From contig NZ_CP072036.1 in the NCBI RefSeq assembly GCF_018847375.1, forward strand, positions 1,488,001-1,552,000: a DNA stretch of 64,000 nucleotides. Reading direction: 5' to 3'. Shown one piece after another: positions 37,104 through 45,040 of the stretch. Position 1 is the stretch's first letter; the number at the start of each line of letters is the position of its first letter. A model generated the notes under the pieces. That model saw only the letters and a list, made by a program, of their open reading frames with translations. It did not search any database and was not told where the DNA came from. Both the position numbers and the translations under genes were made by a program. This stretch comes from Akkermansia massiliensis (GTDB lineage Bacteria > Verrucomicrobiota > Verrucomicrobiia > Verrucomicrobiales > Akkermansiaceae).

Positions 37104-40100
37104 TTAGAATGAGTAACTGACGGAGCCGTTGATTCCCTGGGCCGTCAGCCCGGCCCTGCTTTCCAGGGAGTACCCGATGCGGGCTCCCCATCTGCTGCCG
37201 AAGGCGGCGCTTACCCCTGCGTTGACGCGCAGGGCGGTGCGGCCTACGTTAACGCCGCGCGCCGTCCAGGTTCCCAGCTCACTGCTGACGGTTCCCTTGG
37301 GGTTGAGGCGGCTGAGGTCCTGCGCCACGGCAACCGTCACGCTGGGCGTCAGCGTGGTTTTGGCGCCTGCCGCATAGGTGCGGGAGAGAGTGACGCCTAC
37401 GGGCAGCGTCCAGTTCTGGGCGCGTGCTCCGCTGAAGGTCCGGGCCAGGTCTCCGTGTTCGGAGAAGCTGTCCGTCTTCCCGGTCATGAATTCCAGCCCG
37501 GCAAACGGCGCGATGACCAGTTTGCTGCGGAGCTGTTCCGTCCAAGTGGCATAGACGGCGGCTCCGAAGGAGTCGGAATCAAATTTCCCGCTGGCGGAGG
37601 TGTCCGCCATGCGGGCCTTTCCGTCAAAGGACGTGGTGCCGAAGGCGGCATAACCGTCCAGGGCCAGCTTGGAAGCCCCTGCGGGCGTGTAGCGGCCGTA
37701 AAGCATGGCCATGAAGGAGTCCGCGTCATAGCTGGACAACCCTCCCTTGTCCTGGAAGGTTCCGTAGGACTGGCCGATGGCTACCCCAGCCAGGGCGGAG
37801 GAGGAGAGCTTGCAGTCCGCGCCCACGGCATAGCCGCCTGCGTCGTATTTGTAGCCGTCGATGCCGCTCCGTGCGCTCTGGTTCGTCCAGGAACCCAGTC
37901 CGCCCACCCATACGGAGCCGCGGCCTGAGGCCACCGGCGCCATGGCGATGGGGGAGCCCTTCGCGTCTGCGGACTGGATCGGCTTCGCCGCCGGAGCGTT
38001 CAGCCCCTGTGCGGCGGAAATGGCTCCCTGCGTCCTGCCCAGGGCGGCAAAGCCCTTGAGGGCGTCATTGGAGGCCCACGCCGCGTTGACCACGGTTTCA
38101 CCGCTGACGGATTGAATCATGGCTGCCGCCGCGTCCGCGCTGGAGGTTCCCAGGAGGGTTTCAAAGAACCTGTGTGCGGCTGAACCGTCCCGGACTCCCG
38201 TCCGGGCCTGTTCCATGCCGGCTGCCGCGCCGGAGACGTTTCCGGAATATCCCTGCATGGGGGCGGCTACTCCGTGCATGTTCTGCGTCAACCGGATGGT
38301 TCCGTCTTCATGAAGTGCGGCGTTAGTGGAGACAAAGGCGGAGTTGAACAGGGGCAGTTCGCTGACATCGGCTCCGGTGATGGTGATGTTGCCCACGGAA
38401 GAAGTTCCGGCTGCGGTGTGGGTGAGGTCCCTTCCGTTGCCCGTTTCACCGGCATTCCAGAGCTTGATGGAGGAATGGCCGTTGAACGTGATGCCATTGA
38501 GGAGGAGGGAAGAGCCCTCGCCCATTTCAATCACGGCGTTTCCGTTGAGTTCCAGCGTGTCGCCGGCCAGGGTGGAATCTTCCGTCAGAATAACTCCTCC
38601 TCCGTTGATTTCATAGTCCGTCAGGCCTTCAACGCCCAGTTGCGCGCCTTCCATGACCAGGGTGCCATCCACTTCAGCCAGATGGCCCACGATCAGGGAA
38701 CCGGCTCCGGAATCCTGGATGAATGTTCCTCCGAATCCGTTGTCTTCCGTGTCCCGGCCGCCGTAGAGCAGGCCGCCGCTGCCCGTTTGCACCAGCGTGG
38801 CGGAACCGCGCGTCCACGGACCGTCGTCAAGGGAGTAGTAGTCCGCGTCGGAAATCCCGCTGTTGATGATGGTGACATCGTCCGCGGCGGAGTCCACCAG
38901 GATGACGGAGCCGTCTTCGGCAAAAATGTCGTTGGCTTCTTCCCCGGCCATATTGCCGTCAAAGAAGGCTCCGGAGCCAATCAGAAGAAGACGGTCTTCC
39001 ATCAGATGGATGGCCCCTCCCAGTCCGGCGGCGGTGTTGTCCGTGAAGGTGACATTTTTGCCTATCCAGATATTGGCGCCTTCATTTTCAAATAAGTCGT
39101 CCACATTATCGCCCTCCTGCATTGCAAGATTGGTCGTCAGCTCGGAGGCGATGGCTCCGCCGTTGGCCCCGGCCGTGTTGCCGGAGAAGACGGAACCGTT
39201 CCCTACCGTGATATCCAGCACTTCCGTGGTCAGTTTGGAGGTGCGTTCCCCGTTTTCATAGGTGATGGCCTCGGCAATGTTGTTCTGGGCGAAGACGGCT
39301 CCGCCGGACCCGGCGGCCGTATTGCCGATGAAGCGGTTGTTTTCTCCAATGAGAATGTCTCCGTGCGCGTAGAGGGCGCCCCCTCTGGAAATATCCATGG
39401 TGGCGGACCTGCCCGGGGCCTTGCTGTTCATGAACGTGTTGCTGCGGCCCGTGGTGATTTTGTTTTCACGTTCCGTAACGGTAACGGTTCCGTTGAGGAT
39501 GTCTCCGTTTTCATCCGTGTCAATGATGCTGGCGTGGACGAGGCTGTTATCCGCATCGCTGAAGGCGCTCATGTGGTAGACGGACGCTTCTTCCGTTCCC
39601 TGATAGGTCACGTTGTCCCCTAGTATGATGGTGTTTTCCGCGGCTACGGTGGCCATGGTCAGCGTAGCGTTGTCGCCAATGACTACGTTCCCGCCATAAG
39701 TTCCTTCCGTGTATTCGCCGGAGGCCAGCACATAGTCGCCGTCCGCGTTCTGCTTGAGCGTTCCTTCAAAGGAGATGGTTCCGCGGGAGGAGGCGCCTTC
39801 GTCGTCAATGGCTCCCACCGTATCCCCGGCCCAGATATCGGCCATCTGGCTGCCGGAAAGGTCGTTGTCCCCGGTGATTTCAGTATTGCTGCCGATGTAG
39901 ATGTCTCCGCCTTCCGCATAGATATCCACGTCGTCCAGCGTGGAATTGGCCCCGATGGAAACGGTGGCCTGGTCTCCTACTGCGGTGGTTATGCGGACGG
40001 TACGGGTTCCGTCTTCCCCTTCAGCCATGGAGAAGGAATTCAGTTCCACGGATACGGCATCCAGCGTGACGGATGCCAGCTTTGCCCCTTCTCCGATGAA

Positions 40101-41180
40101 GATGGAGCCTTTCGCGTCCATGTCATAATTTTCAATGGAGCTGCCGCTGCCGATGGCGATGTCGCCATACAGCCCCATGGATTCTTCCGTGCTGGTTCCC
40201 GGCAGGTAGGCCCCGTCTTCATCTTTTCTGGTAATGCCATGGGAAAGGACGAGGGCTCCCGTCGTAATTTCCGCCCGGTCCGTGGCTTTCAGGATGCTGT
40301 TGTTTCCCAGCAGTATTTCGCCGCCCGTGAACCGGTCTCCATCGCCTGCGGTGCTCAGATCGGTATCCGTCATCGTCACGGCTCCCGCGCTGAAGTCAAT
40401 TCCTCCGCGGGCGCCCACGGATTCCGACTGGCCGATCAGAGTGCCGGACTCTTCGTTTTCGTAAACGGACGTGGTGTTGACGGCGCCTGTGGAGACGAGG
40501 GTGGAATCAGCCAGGGCAATATCTCCATGGGAGACAATTTGGCCGCGGACTCCGTCATTCATGGATAAATCCATTTCATTGATTTGGACGTCTTTTCCCA
40601 GCTCCATGGCAATTTCTCCCGGTGTGATAGTGACCACCGTGGAGATAAAGGCCCCTGTTTCTGGGTCCAGTCTGGTTTCTATGGAGGTGGCGTGGCTGGT
40701 GACGACGTCGTTCCGGTTGAGAATGGCTCCGTCTCCCGCCACCAGCTTGTTGTTTTCCAGGACAAGCCATGTGCCGTCCAGGGTGGAGCCGTCTTCTATG
40801 GAAAGGGTGTTTCCGGCGTCGCTCCGCCCGCTGAGCATTCCTTCCGTCATGCTGCCCACGCGGACGGTTCCTTCACCGTCCACATTTAGATCCTGCATCT
40901 CCACGGCGGACATGTCCTTGTAGTTGAAGTTGGAGATTTTTCCATGCCCGTCTGATTTGAGGACGATGGCAGCGTCTGCGGGCAATGCGCTCAATTCTAT
41001 TCCTTCAAAATCGATGGAGCCGGTAATGTTCAGCGTGTCTCCATTGGCCATCTGGTTCCAGGCGGCCTGGAATTCTTCCAGGGTGGAAGCTGTATATTCG
41101 GCGGCGAAGGCCTGGCTTCCAAGGACGCACATGGCTGCCAGCAGAGCCCGGCGCAGCGGGAGGGGTAAACGAAGATTCAT
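37104..41180 (-). CDS. Autotransporter adhesin-like protein, 1358 aa
   Basis: The signal peptide (LRRALLAAMCVLGSQAFAAE) is followed by a passenger of about 1000 residues rich in Gly, Asp, Asn, Thr and Ser. Its repeated strand units (GDIAIGSGSSIENYD, IYIGSNTEITGDNDL, NTAAGSGGAVFAQNN) are typical of a right-handed beta-helix with Pmp/AIDA-like repeats. The last 270 residues form the autotransporter barrel (GSVWVGGLGSWTNQ, YAVGADCKLSSSALAG, GARIGYSLESRAG) ending in SYSF. It likely displays an adhesive passenger on the cell surface. Its start lies 70 bases from a dyad site bounding a possible invertible segment, with a divergent recombinase on the other side. Confidence 0.93.
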   Translation of the reverse strand: MNLRLPLPLRRALLAAMCVLGSQAFAAEYTASTLEEFQAAWNQMANGDTLNITGSIDFEGIELSALPADAAIVLKSDGHGKISNFNYKDMSAVEMQDLNVDGEGTVRVGSMTEGMLSGRSDAGNTLSIEDGSTLDGTWLVLENNKLVAGDGAILNRNDVVTSHATSIETRLDPETGAFISTVVTITPGEIAMELGKDVQINEMDLSMNDGVRGQIVSHGDIALADSTLVSTGAVNTTSVYENEESGTLIGQSESVGARGGIDFSAGAVTMTDTDLSTAGDGDRFTGGEILLGNNSILKATDRAEITTGALVLSHGITRKDEDGAYLPGTSTEESMGLYGDIAIGSGSSIENYDMDAKGSIFIGEGAKLASVTLDAVSVELNSFSMAEGEDGTRTVRITTAVGDQATVSIGANSTLDDVDIYAEGGDIYIGSNTEITGDNDLSGSQMADIWAGDTVGAIDDEGASSRGTISFEGTLKQNADGDYVLASGEYTEGTYGGNVVIGDNATLTMATVAAENTIILGDNVTYQGTEEASVYHMSAFSDADNSLVHASIIDTDENGDILNGTVTVTERENKITTGRSNTFMNSKAPGRSATMDISRGGALYAHGDILIGENNRFIGNTAAGSGGAVFAQNNIAEAITYENGERTSKLTTEVLDITVGNGSVFSGNTAGANGGAIASELTTNLAMQEGDNVDDLFENEGANIWIGKNVTFTDNTAAGLGGAIHLMEDRLLLIGSGAFFDGNMAGEEANDIFAEDGSVILVDSAADDVTIINSGISDADYYSLDDGPWTRGSATLVQTGSGGLLYGGRDTEDNGFGGTFIQDSGAGSLIVGHLAEVDGTLVMEGAQLGVEGLTDYEINGGGVILTEDSTLAGDTLELNGNAVIEMGEGSSLLLNGITFNGHSSIKLWNAGETGNGRDLTHTAAGTSSVGNITITGADVSELPLFNSAFVSTNAALHEDGTIRLTQNMHGVAAPMQGYSGNVSGAAAGMEQARTGVRDGSAAHRFFETLLGTSSADAAAAMIQSVSGETVVNAAWASNDALKGFAALGRTQGAISAAQGLNAPAAKPIQSADAKGSPIAMAPVASGRGSVWVGGLGSWTNQSARSGIDGYKYDAGGYAVGADCKLSSSALAGVAIGQSYGTFQDKGGLSSYDADSFMAMLYGRYTPAGASKLALDGYAAFGTTSFDGKARMADTSASGKFDSDSFGAAVYATWTEQLRSKLVIAPFAGLEFMTGKTDSFSEHGDLARTFSGARAQNWTLPVGVTLSRTYAAGAKTTLTPSVTVAVAQDLSRLNPKGTVSSELGTWTARGVNVGRTALRVNAGVSAAFGSRWGARIGYSLESRAGLTAQGINGSVSYSF

Positions 41181-41250
41181 GATTTGTTATATTCAGATTA
41201 ATTTAAGGAAAAGTGGAAATGGGTGCCTTTTCCCTGCTGAATTTCTATGT

Positions 41251-41269
41251 ACAGGATTGTTAATCCTGT
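41251..41269 (-). repeat. Recombinase-type dyad site, left copy (inverted relative to right copy)
   Basis: ACAGGATTGTTAATCCTGT is an 8-bp perfect dyad around a 3-base centre. Its reverse complement is identical over all 19 bases to the right copy at 41440-41458. Dyad arms with an asymmetric centre are the form of tyrosine recombinase core sites. Confidence 0.85.
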
Positions 41270-41439
41270 GCGTCTGAATATATTCCGTCCGTTTTCCCGC
41301 CTCCGGCGCATGAACGGCGCGTTGTGCGGCGGAAGATTGAATCCACGGCTTATCTAACAAATAGATTTTTATTTGTACATAAGAAATTGGCCGTTAAAAG
41401 GGATTAATAGATGAAAATATTGTAATTTTTTTCTTGCTA
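41270..41439. other. Putative invertible segment between dyad sites
   Basis: These 170 bases lie between two 19-bp sites in opposite orientation. The autotransporter start is 70 bases beyond the left site and the recombinase start 27 bases beyond the right one, so promoters for either gene are likely to fall inside. The right half is AT-rich and includes an internal dyad, ACAAATA-N6-TATTTGT (41357-41376). I could not identify a well-spaced promoter in either direction by eye. Confidence 0.5.
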
Positions 41440-41458
41440 ACAGGATTAACAATCCTGT
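41440..41458 (+). repeat. Recombinase-type dyad site, right copy
   Basis: ACAGGATTAACAATCCTGT is the exact reverse complement of the left site. It ends 27 bases before the recombinase ATG. Confidence 0.85.
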
Positions 41459-41485
41459 GATGTATCATGCATTAATATCAAAAAC

Positions 41486-42568
41486 ATGGTGTTCGGAATG
41501 GCGAAACATGGAGAAAACCGGAATAAATATTTGGCGGCGGAAATGTTGTTGAAAGGAAGCGGTTTGAATATGCTGGATGCAGCCAGTCTGGCCGTGGAAT
41601 TGCTGAGCCTGTGCGGGGGGCGCCGCAGCATGCGCCGGGCCAGAAAGGCAATTTTCCTGGGAGCGGAGGAATTGAGGAAAGGGGAAAAGACGGTTTCCTT
41701 TTCCGCCGCCGTGGAGGAGACGCTGAGGGCGAAGCGCGGGCTTCGTCCCACAACGCTGCGTGATATCAGGTATTTCACCGGAGCCTTGATGCGGAGGTGT
41801 CCGGAATTGAAGGATTTTCCGGTCCGGAAACTGACGCCGGAGCATTGCGCGCGTTTTTTGGAAACTGCGTTTTCCTCCCGCAGACAGCGTTACAAGGGCC
41901 GTGCAGTGATGAGCGGCGTGCTGTCCCTTTCCCTGCGGCGCGGCTGGTGCGGGGAAAATCCCATTGTCCGGGTGGAACCTCCTGCGTTCCGTGAACGGAC
42001 CATCGCCGTTCTGGTCCCGGAAGAAATAAAAAGCCTCCGGGATGTGGTGGAAATTCCTGAATTCCGTGACTGCGCTCCGGCGGTCTGGGTCATGCTGTAT
42101 GCCGGCATCAGGCCGGGGGAAGTGATGCGTCTCCGCTGGAATGACGTGGATATGGAAGAACGGGTCATTTCCGTAAGGTCCGTAGCCAGTAAGACGGGGG
42201 GAGCCCGGCACGTCACCATTCATGCCGTGCTCCGGCGGCTTCTGGCGGAATACGGGGCAGGGGAGCGGGATGGCTTGCTATGCCCTCCCAACTGGCCGGT
42301 GCGCTGGAGGCTGCTCCGGAAAAAGGCCGGGTGGGGCGTGCATCACCGCTTCGGGGAATGGAGCGCGGATGCTCTGAGGCATACCTATGCTTCCTATCAT
42401 GCCAAGTGGTTCCGGGATTTTCCCCTGCTTCAGATGGAGATGGGGCACCGCTCCTCCTCCCTGCTGCGGGCGCGGTACCTGAACATGGAGGGAGTGAGCC
42501 GCGACAGGGCACGCCTGTTCTGGGAAGTGCCGGAACACGGAAGGAAAAAGCGGATCGTGCATTGCTGA
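41486..42568 (+). CDS. Tyrosine recombinase (site-specific integrase/invertase type)
   Basis: This protein has an N-terminal SAM-like DNA-binding part (residues about 60-160, TLRDIRYFTGALMRRCPELK) and a C-terminal catalytic domain. Visible catalytic residues are Arg in YAGIRPGEVMRLRW, Lys in ASKTGGARHV, Arg in SADALRHTYASYH, His in EMGHRSSSLL, and Tyr in LRARYLNMEG. The first His of the usual HxxR box is replaced by Asp (DALR), a tolerated variant in some families. Because it begins beside paired inverted sites and divergently from an autotransporter, a role as a local DNA invertase is more likely than phage integration. No phage genes or tRNA att site are near. Confidence 0.9.
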   Translation: MVFGMAKHGENRNKYLAAEMLLKGSGLNMLDAASLAVELLSLCGGRRSMRRARKAIFLGAEELRKGEKTVSFSAAVEETLRAKRGLRPTTLRDIRYFTGALMRRCPELKDFPVRKLTPEHCARFLETAFSSRRQRYKGRAVMSGVLSLSLRRGWCGENPIVRVEPPAFRERTIAVLVPEEIKSLRDVVEIPEFRDCAPAVWVMLYAGIRPGEVMRLRWNDVDMEERVISVRSVASKTGGARHVTIHAVLRRLLAEYGAGERDGLLCPPNWPVRWRLLRKKAGWGVHHRFGEWSADALRHTYASYHAKWFRDFPLLQMEMGHRSSSLLRARYLNMEGVSRDRARLFWEVPEHGRKKRIVHC

Positions 42569-42660
42569 AAAGGGAACGGACCGTTCCGCAGGTTTTCCAT
42601 GAAAAAACAGCCGTTCAGCTACCGTGGCGGGAGAAGGGCGGCATGCAGGAATTCCCGGTT

Positions 42661-43587
42661 TTATTCCCTGGGCAGGAAGTAGCCGCGCTGTTTTTCCGAG
42701 ATGGGCATGCCTAGGCGTTCCATGACGGCCAGCATGTCTTCCCAGACCTTGCGTTTTTCCCGCGGGCTGTCTGATCTCAACAGGTAGCTGGGATGGTAGG
42801 TAACGCGCACGGGAATGCCATTGAGGTCGTGGAACCTGCCGCGCATGGAGCTGACGGAACCCTGTATCCCCAGCAGCCCCACGGCGGCTGTCCCGCCCAG
42901 GGCTACGATCATCTTCGGCTGGATGACCTGGATTTCATTCATGATGATGGGCAGGCAGGCTTCAATTTCTTCCGGCGTGGGGGCGCGGTTGTTGGTCCGC
43001 TGGTTAGGCAGCGCAGGACGGAATTTGACGATGTTGGAGATGTAGACCATGTCTCGGGAGAGTCCCATGGCCTTCAATATCTGGTTGAGTTTTTCCCCGG
43101 CGCGGCCCACAAAGGGCTCCTGCTGCACTTCTTCATAATAGCCCGGCGCTTCCCCGATGAGCATGAGCTCCGTATGGGGATTGCCCGTGGCAAAGACCAT
43201 GGTGTCCCGCAGGGAATTGAGCTCCCGCGCCGGCTGCCAGTTCTGCGCCAGATCCCGCAGGTATTGCAGCTTGTCTTCCATCGTCCCTTCCGGGAGAGCG
43301 ACGGTGGAGGCCGGTTCCCGGCTCTCCGGAAAGAGCTCCGGCGGTTCCGGTGCCCCGGAAGATACGGAGGCCGGGGCAGGTTCCGCCTGGGGCGGCGGTT
43401 CAGGAGAAACGGGGGGAGAGGGTGGAGCTGCGGGAACGGCAGCGGCGGGGCGGCTTCCCTGTTTGGCGGTCACGTACCACGTCCTGAGAACGTTTCTGGC
43501 TTCATCCGTCAGGCTCGTGCGCGTTGTTCCCTGCTGGATCAGGGAATCGAGATAATGGCGGAAAAGGCTGTTCGGCGTGGCGGTCAT
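42661..43587 (-). CDS. Uracil-DNA glycosylase family 4-like protein lacking Fe-S cysteines
   Basis: The C-terminal 200 residues match the UDG fold: ELMLIGEAPGYYEEVQQEPFVGRAGEKLNQIL, YISNIVKFRP, IVALGGTAAVGLLG, and VRVTYHPSYLLR. Family 4 enzymes use four Cys to bind a 4Fe-4S cluster. Here the N-terminal Cys pair is absent, the third Cys (normally VKCRP) is Phe, and only the Cys in IEACLPI remains. The N-terminal 100 residues are a Pro/Ala/Glu-rich linker. It may still remove uracil from DNA or act on another base, but the cluster is probably missing. Confidence 0.85.
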   Translation of the reverse strand: MTATPNSLFRHYLDSLIQQGTTRTSLTDEARNVLRTWYVTAKQGSRPAAAVPAAPPSPPVSPEPPPQAEPAPASVSSGAPEPPELFPESREPASTVALPEGTMEDKLQYLRDLAQNWQPARELNSLRDTMVFATGNPHTELMLIGEAPGYYEEVQQEPFVGRAGEKLNQILKAMGLSRDMVYISNIVKFRPALPNQRTNNRAPTPEEIEACLPIIMNEIQVIQPKMIVALGGTAAVGLLGIQGSVSSMRGRFHDLNGIPVRVTYHPSYLLRSDSPREKRKVWEDMLAVMERLGMPISEKQRGYFLPRE

Positions 43588-43796
43588 GGGAGGATAAGGC
43601 CAGATTAGTCCATGAGAGGCCGTCTGTCACGACGATTTGCAGGGGCCCTTCTTTCCTCATGGAGCGCTCCGCTCCGGGAAATGACACGGTAAAAGATGGA
43701 ATCCTTTGTGAGGGAAGAGGCAAATTGGGCTTCTCCGGTTCAGGCGTGGAAATGGCCTTGGGCAGCCGGCTCTCTCAAATTTTATTTAATCTTCCT

Positions 43797-44933
43797 ATGT
43801 CCTTTTCTGAAGAATTAAACGGTCTGATGGACCATCCCTCTTCCCTGGTGCGCCGCTTCATGGCATTGCTGGAACCGGTGGACGACGCCCGCCTGGAGGC
43901 GATGGCGCAGGAGAGCCGCCGCCTGACGCGCCTGCATTTCGGCCGGACCATCCGTCTCTTTGCCCCCATTTACCTGTCCAACGAATGCATCAATAATTGC
44001 AAGTACTGCGGTTTTTCCCGGGACAACCCCATCATCCGCACCACCCTTACGGTGGATGAAGTGGTGCAGGAGGCCCGCTACCTGCACGGGCTGGGCCTGC
44101 GCAGCATCCTGCTGGTGGCCGGGGAGCATCCCAAGTTCGTTTCAGACGGGTACATGCAGGAATGCCTGGACGCGCTGCATTCCTTTATCCCCTCGCTGGG
44201 GCTGGAAATAGGACCGCTTCCGGACGACCGCTATGCGGAAATCGTCCACCATGGGGCGGAACAACTGGCCGTGTACCAGGAGACCTACAACCGGGAGGTG
44301 TATGAAACCCTGCATACGGCGGGCATGAAGAAGAATTTCAACTGGCGGCTGGATTGCCCGGAACGCGCCTACCAGGGCGGCTTCCGCCGCATTCAGATAG
44401 GCGCCCTGTTCGGCCTGTCCCCCTGGCGGCGGGAGGCCATGGCGCTCGCCGCCCATCTGGACTATTTGCAGAAGCATTGCTGGAAGTCCGCGCTTTCCGT
44501 GGCGTTCCCGCGCATGCGTCCCTACGCCGGGAATTACGAGTATGAACCCGATCCGGAACTGATGCTGGACGACCGCCATTTTGTCCAGCTTATGGCCGCC
44601 CTGCGCATCTGCTTCCCCAGGATAGGCATGTCCGTCAGCACCCGTGAACCCGCGCCGATGAGGGATGCCCTGATGCATCTGGGCATGACCCACATGTCCG
44701 CCATTGCCCGTACGGAACCGGGGGGCTACACGGGGGTGGGAACGGCCACCGCCCATTTGACGGTGCGGGGAAACCAGGTGGACCTTCCCGAGGACCGGAA
44801 AGGGCGCTGCAAGGCAACGGAGCAGTTTGAGATTTCCGACCAGCGCACTCCGGAACAGGTGGTCGGCGCCATCCGGAATGCGGGCCTGGAGCCTGTCTGG
44901 AAGGACTGGGACGCCGCGCTGGATGTGGTGTAA
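43797..44933 (+). CDS. thiH: 2-iminoacetate synthase (tyrosine lyase)
   Basis: ThiH cleaves tyrosine by radical SAM chemistry to supply the glycine imine for the thiazole half of thiamine. The cluster motif is CINNCKYCGF, and ILLVAGEHPKFVSDGYMQE, EIGPLPDDRYAEIV, YQETYNREVYETLH and RIQIGALFGL match the family. The ATG at 43797 fits family length (378 residues); the upstream open frame does not. Other thi genes are not adjacent, so it stands apart from any thiamine operon. Confidence 0.92.
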   Translation: MSFSEELNGLMDHPSSLVRRFMALLEPVDDARLEAMAQESRRLTRLHFGRTIRLFAPIYLSNECINNCKYCGFSRDNPIIRTTLTVDEVVQEARYLHGLGLRSILLVAGEHPKFVSDGYMQECLDALHSFIPSLGLEIGPLPDDRYAEIVHHGAEQLAVYQETYNREVYETLHTAGMKKNFNWRLDCPERAYQGGFRRIQIGALFGLSPWRREAMALAAHLDYLQKHCWKSALSVAFPRMRPYAGNYEYEPDPELMLDDRHFVQLMAALRICFPRIGMSVSTREPAPMRDALMHLGMTHMSAIARTEPGGYTGVGTATAHLTVRGNQVDLPEDRKGRCKATEQFEISDQRTPEQVVGAIRNAGLEPVWKDWDAALDVV

Positions 44934-45040
44934 AGGGAGTCCGGATGCCCGGCGGCCGCTCTGCGGAATGACAGCCATACTTGCGTGATGCTGTGATGGA
45001 GCATTGACGGCATGCCCCGTCTGTCATATTTCCGGGGACG

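Noticed and set aside
41440..41458. Dyad read as a terminator
   Set aside because: It lies upstream of a gene, not downstream of one; its partner site is identical in reverse; and there is no following T-run. A site-specific recombination or operator role fits better.
41486..42568. Prophage integrase
   Set aside because: No phage genes, no tRNA attachment site and no direct repeats typical of att sites are near; the paired inverted sites suggest inversion instead.
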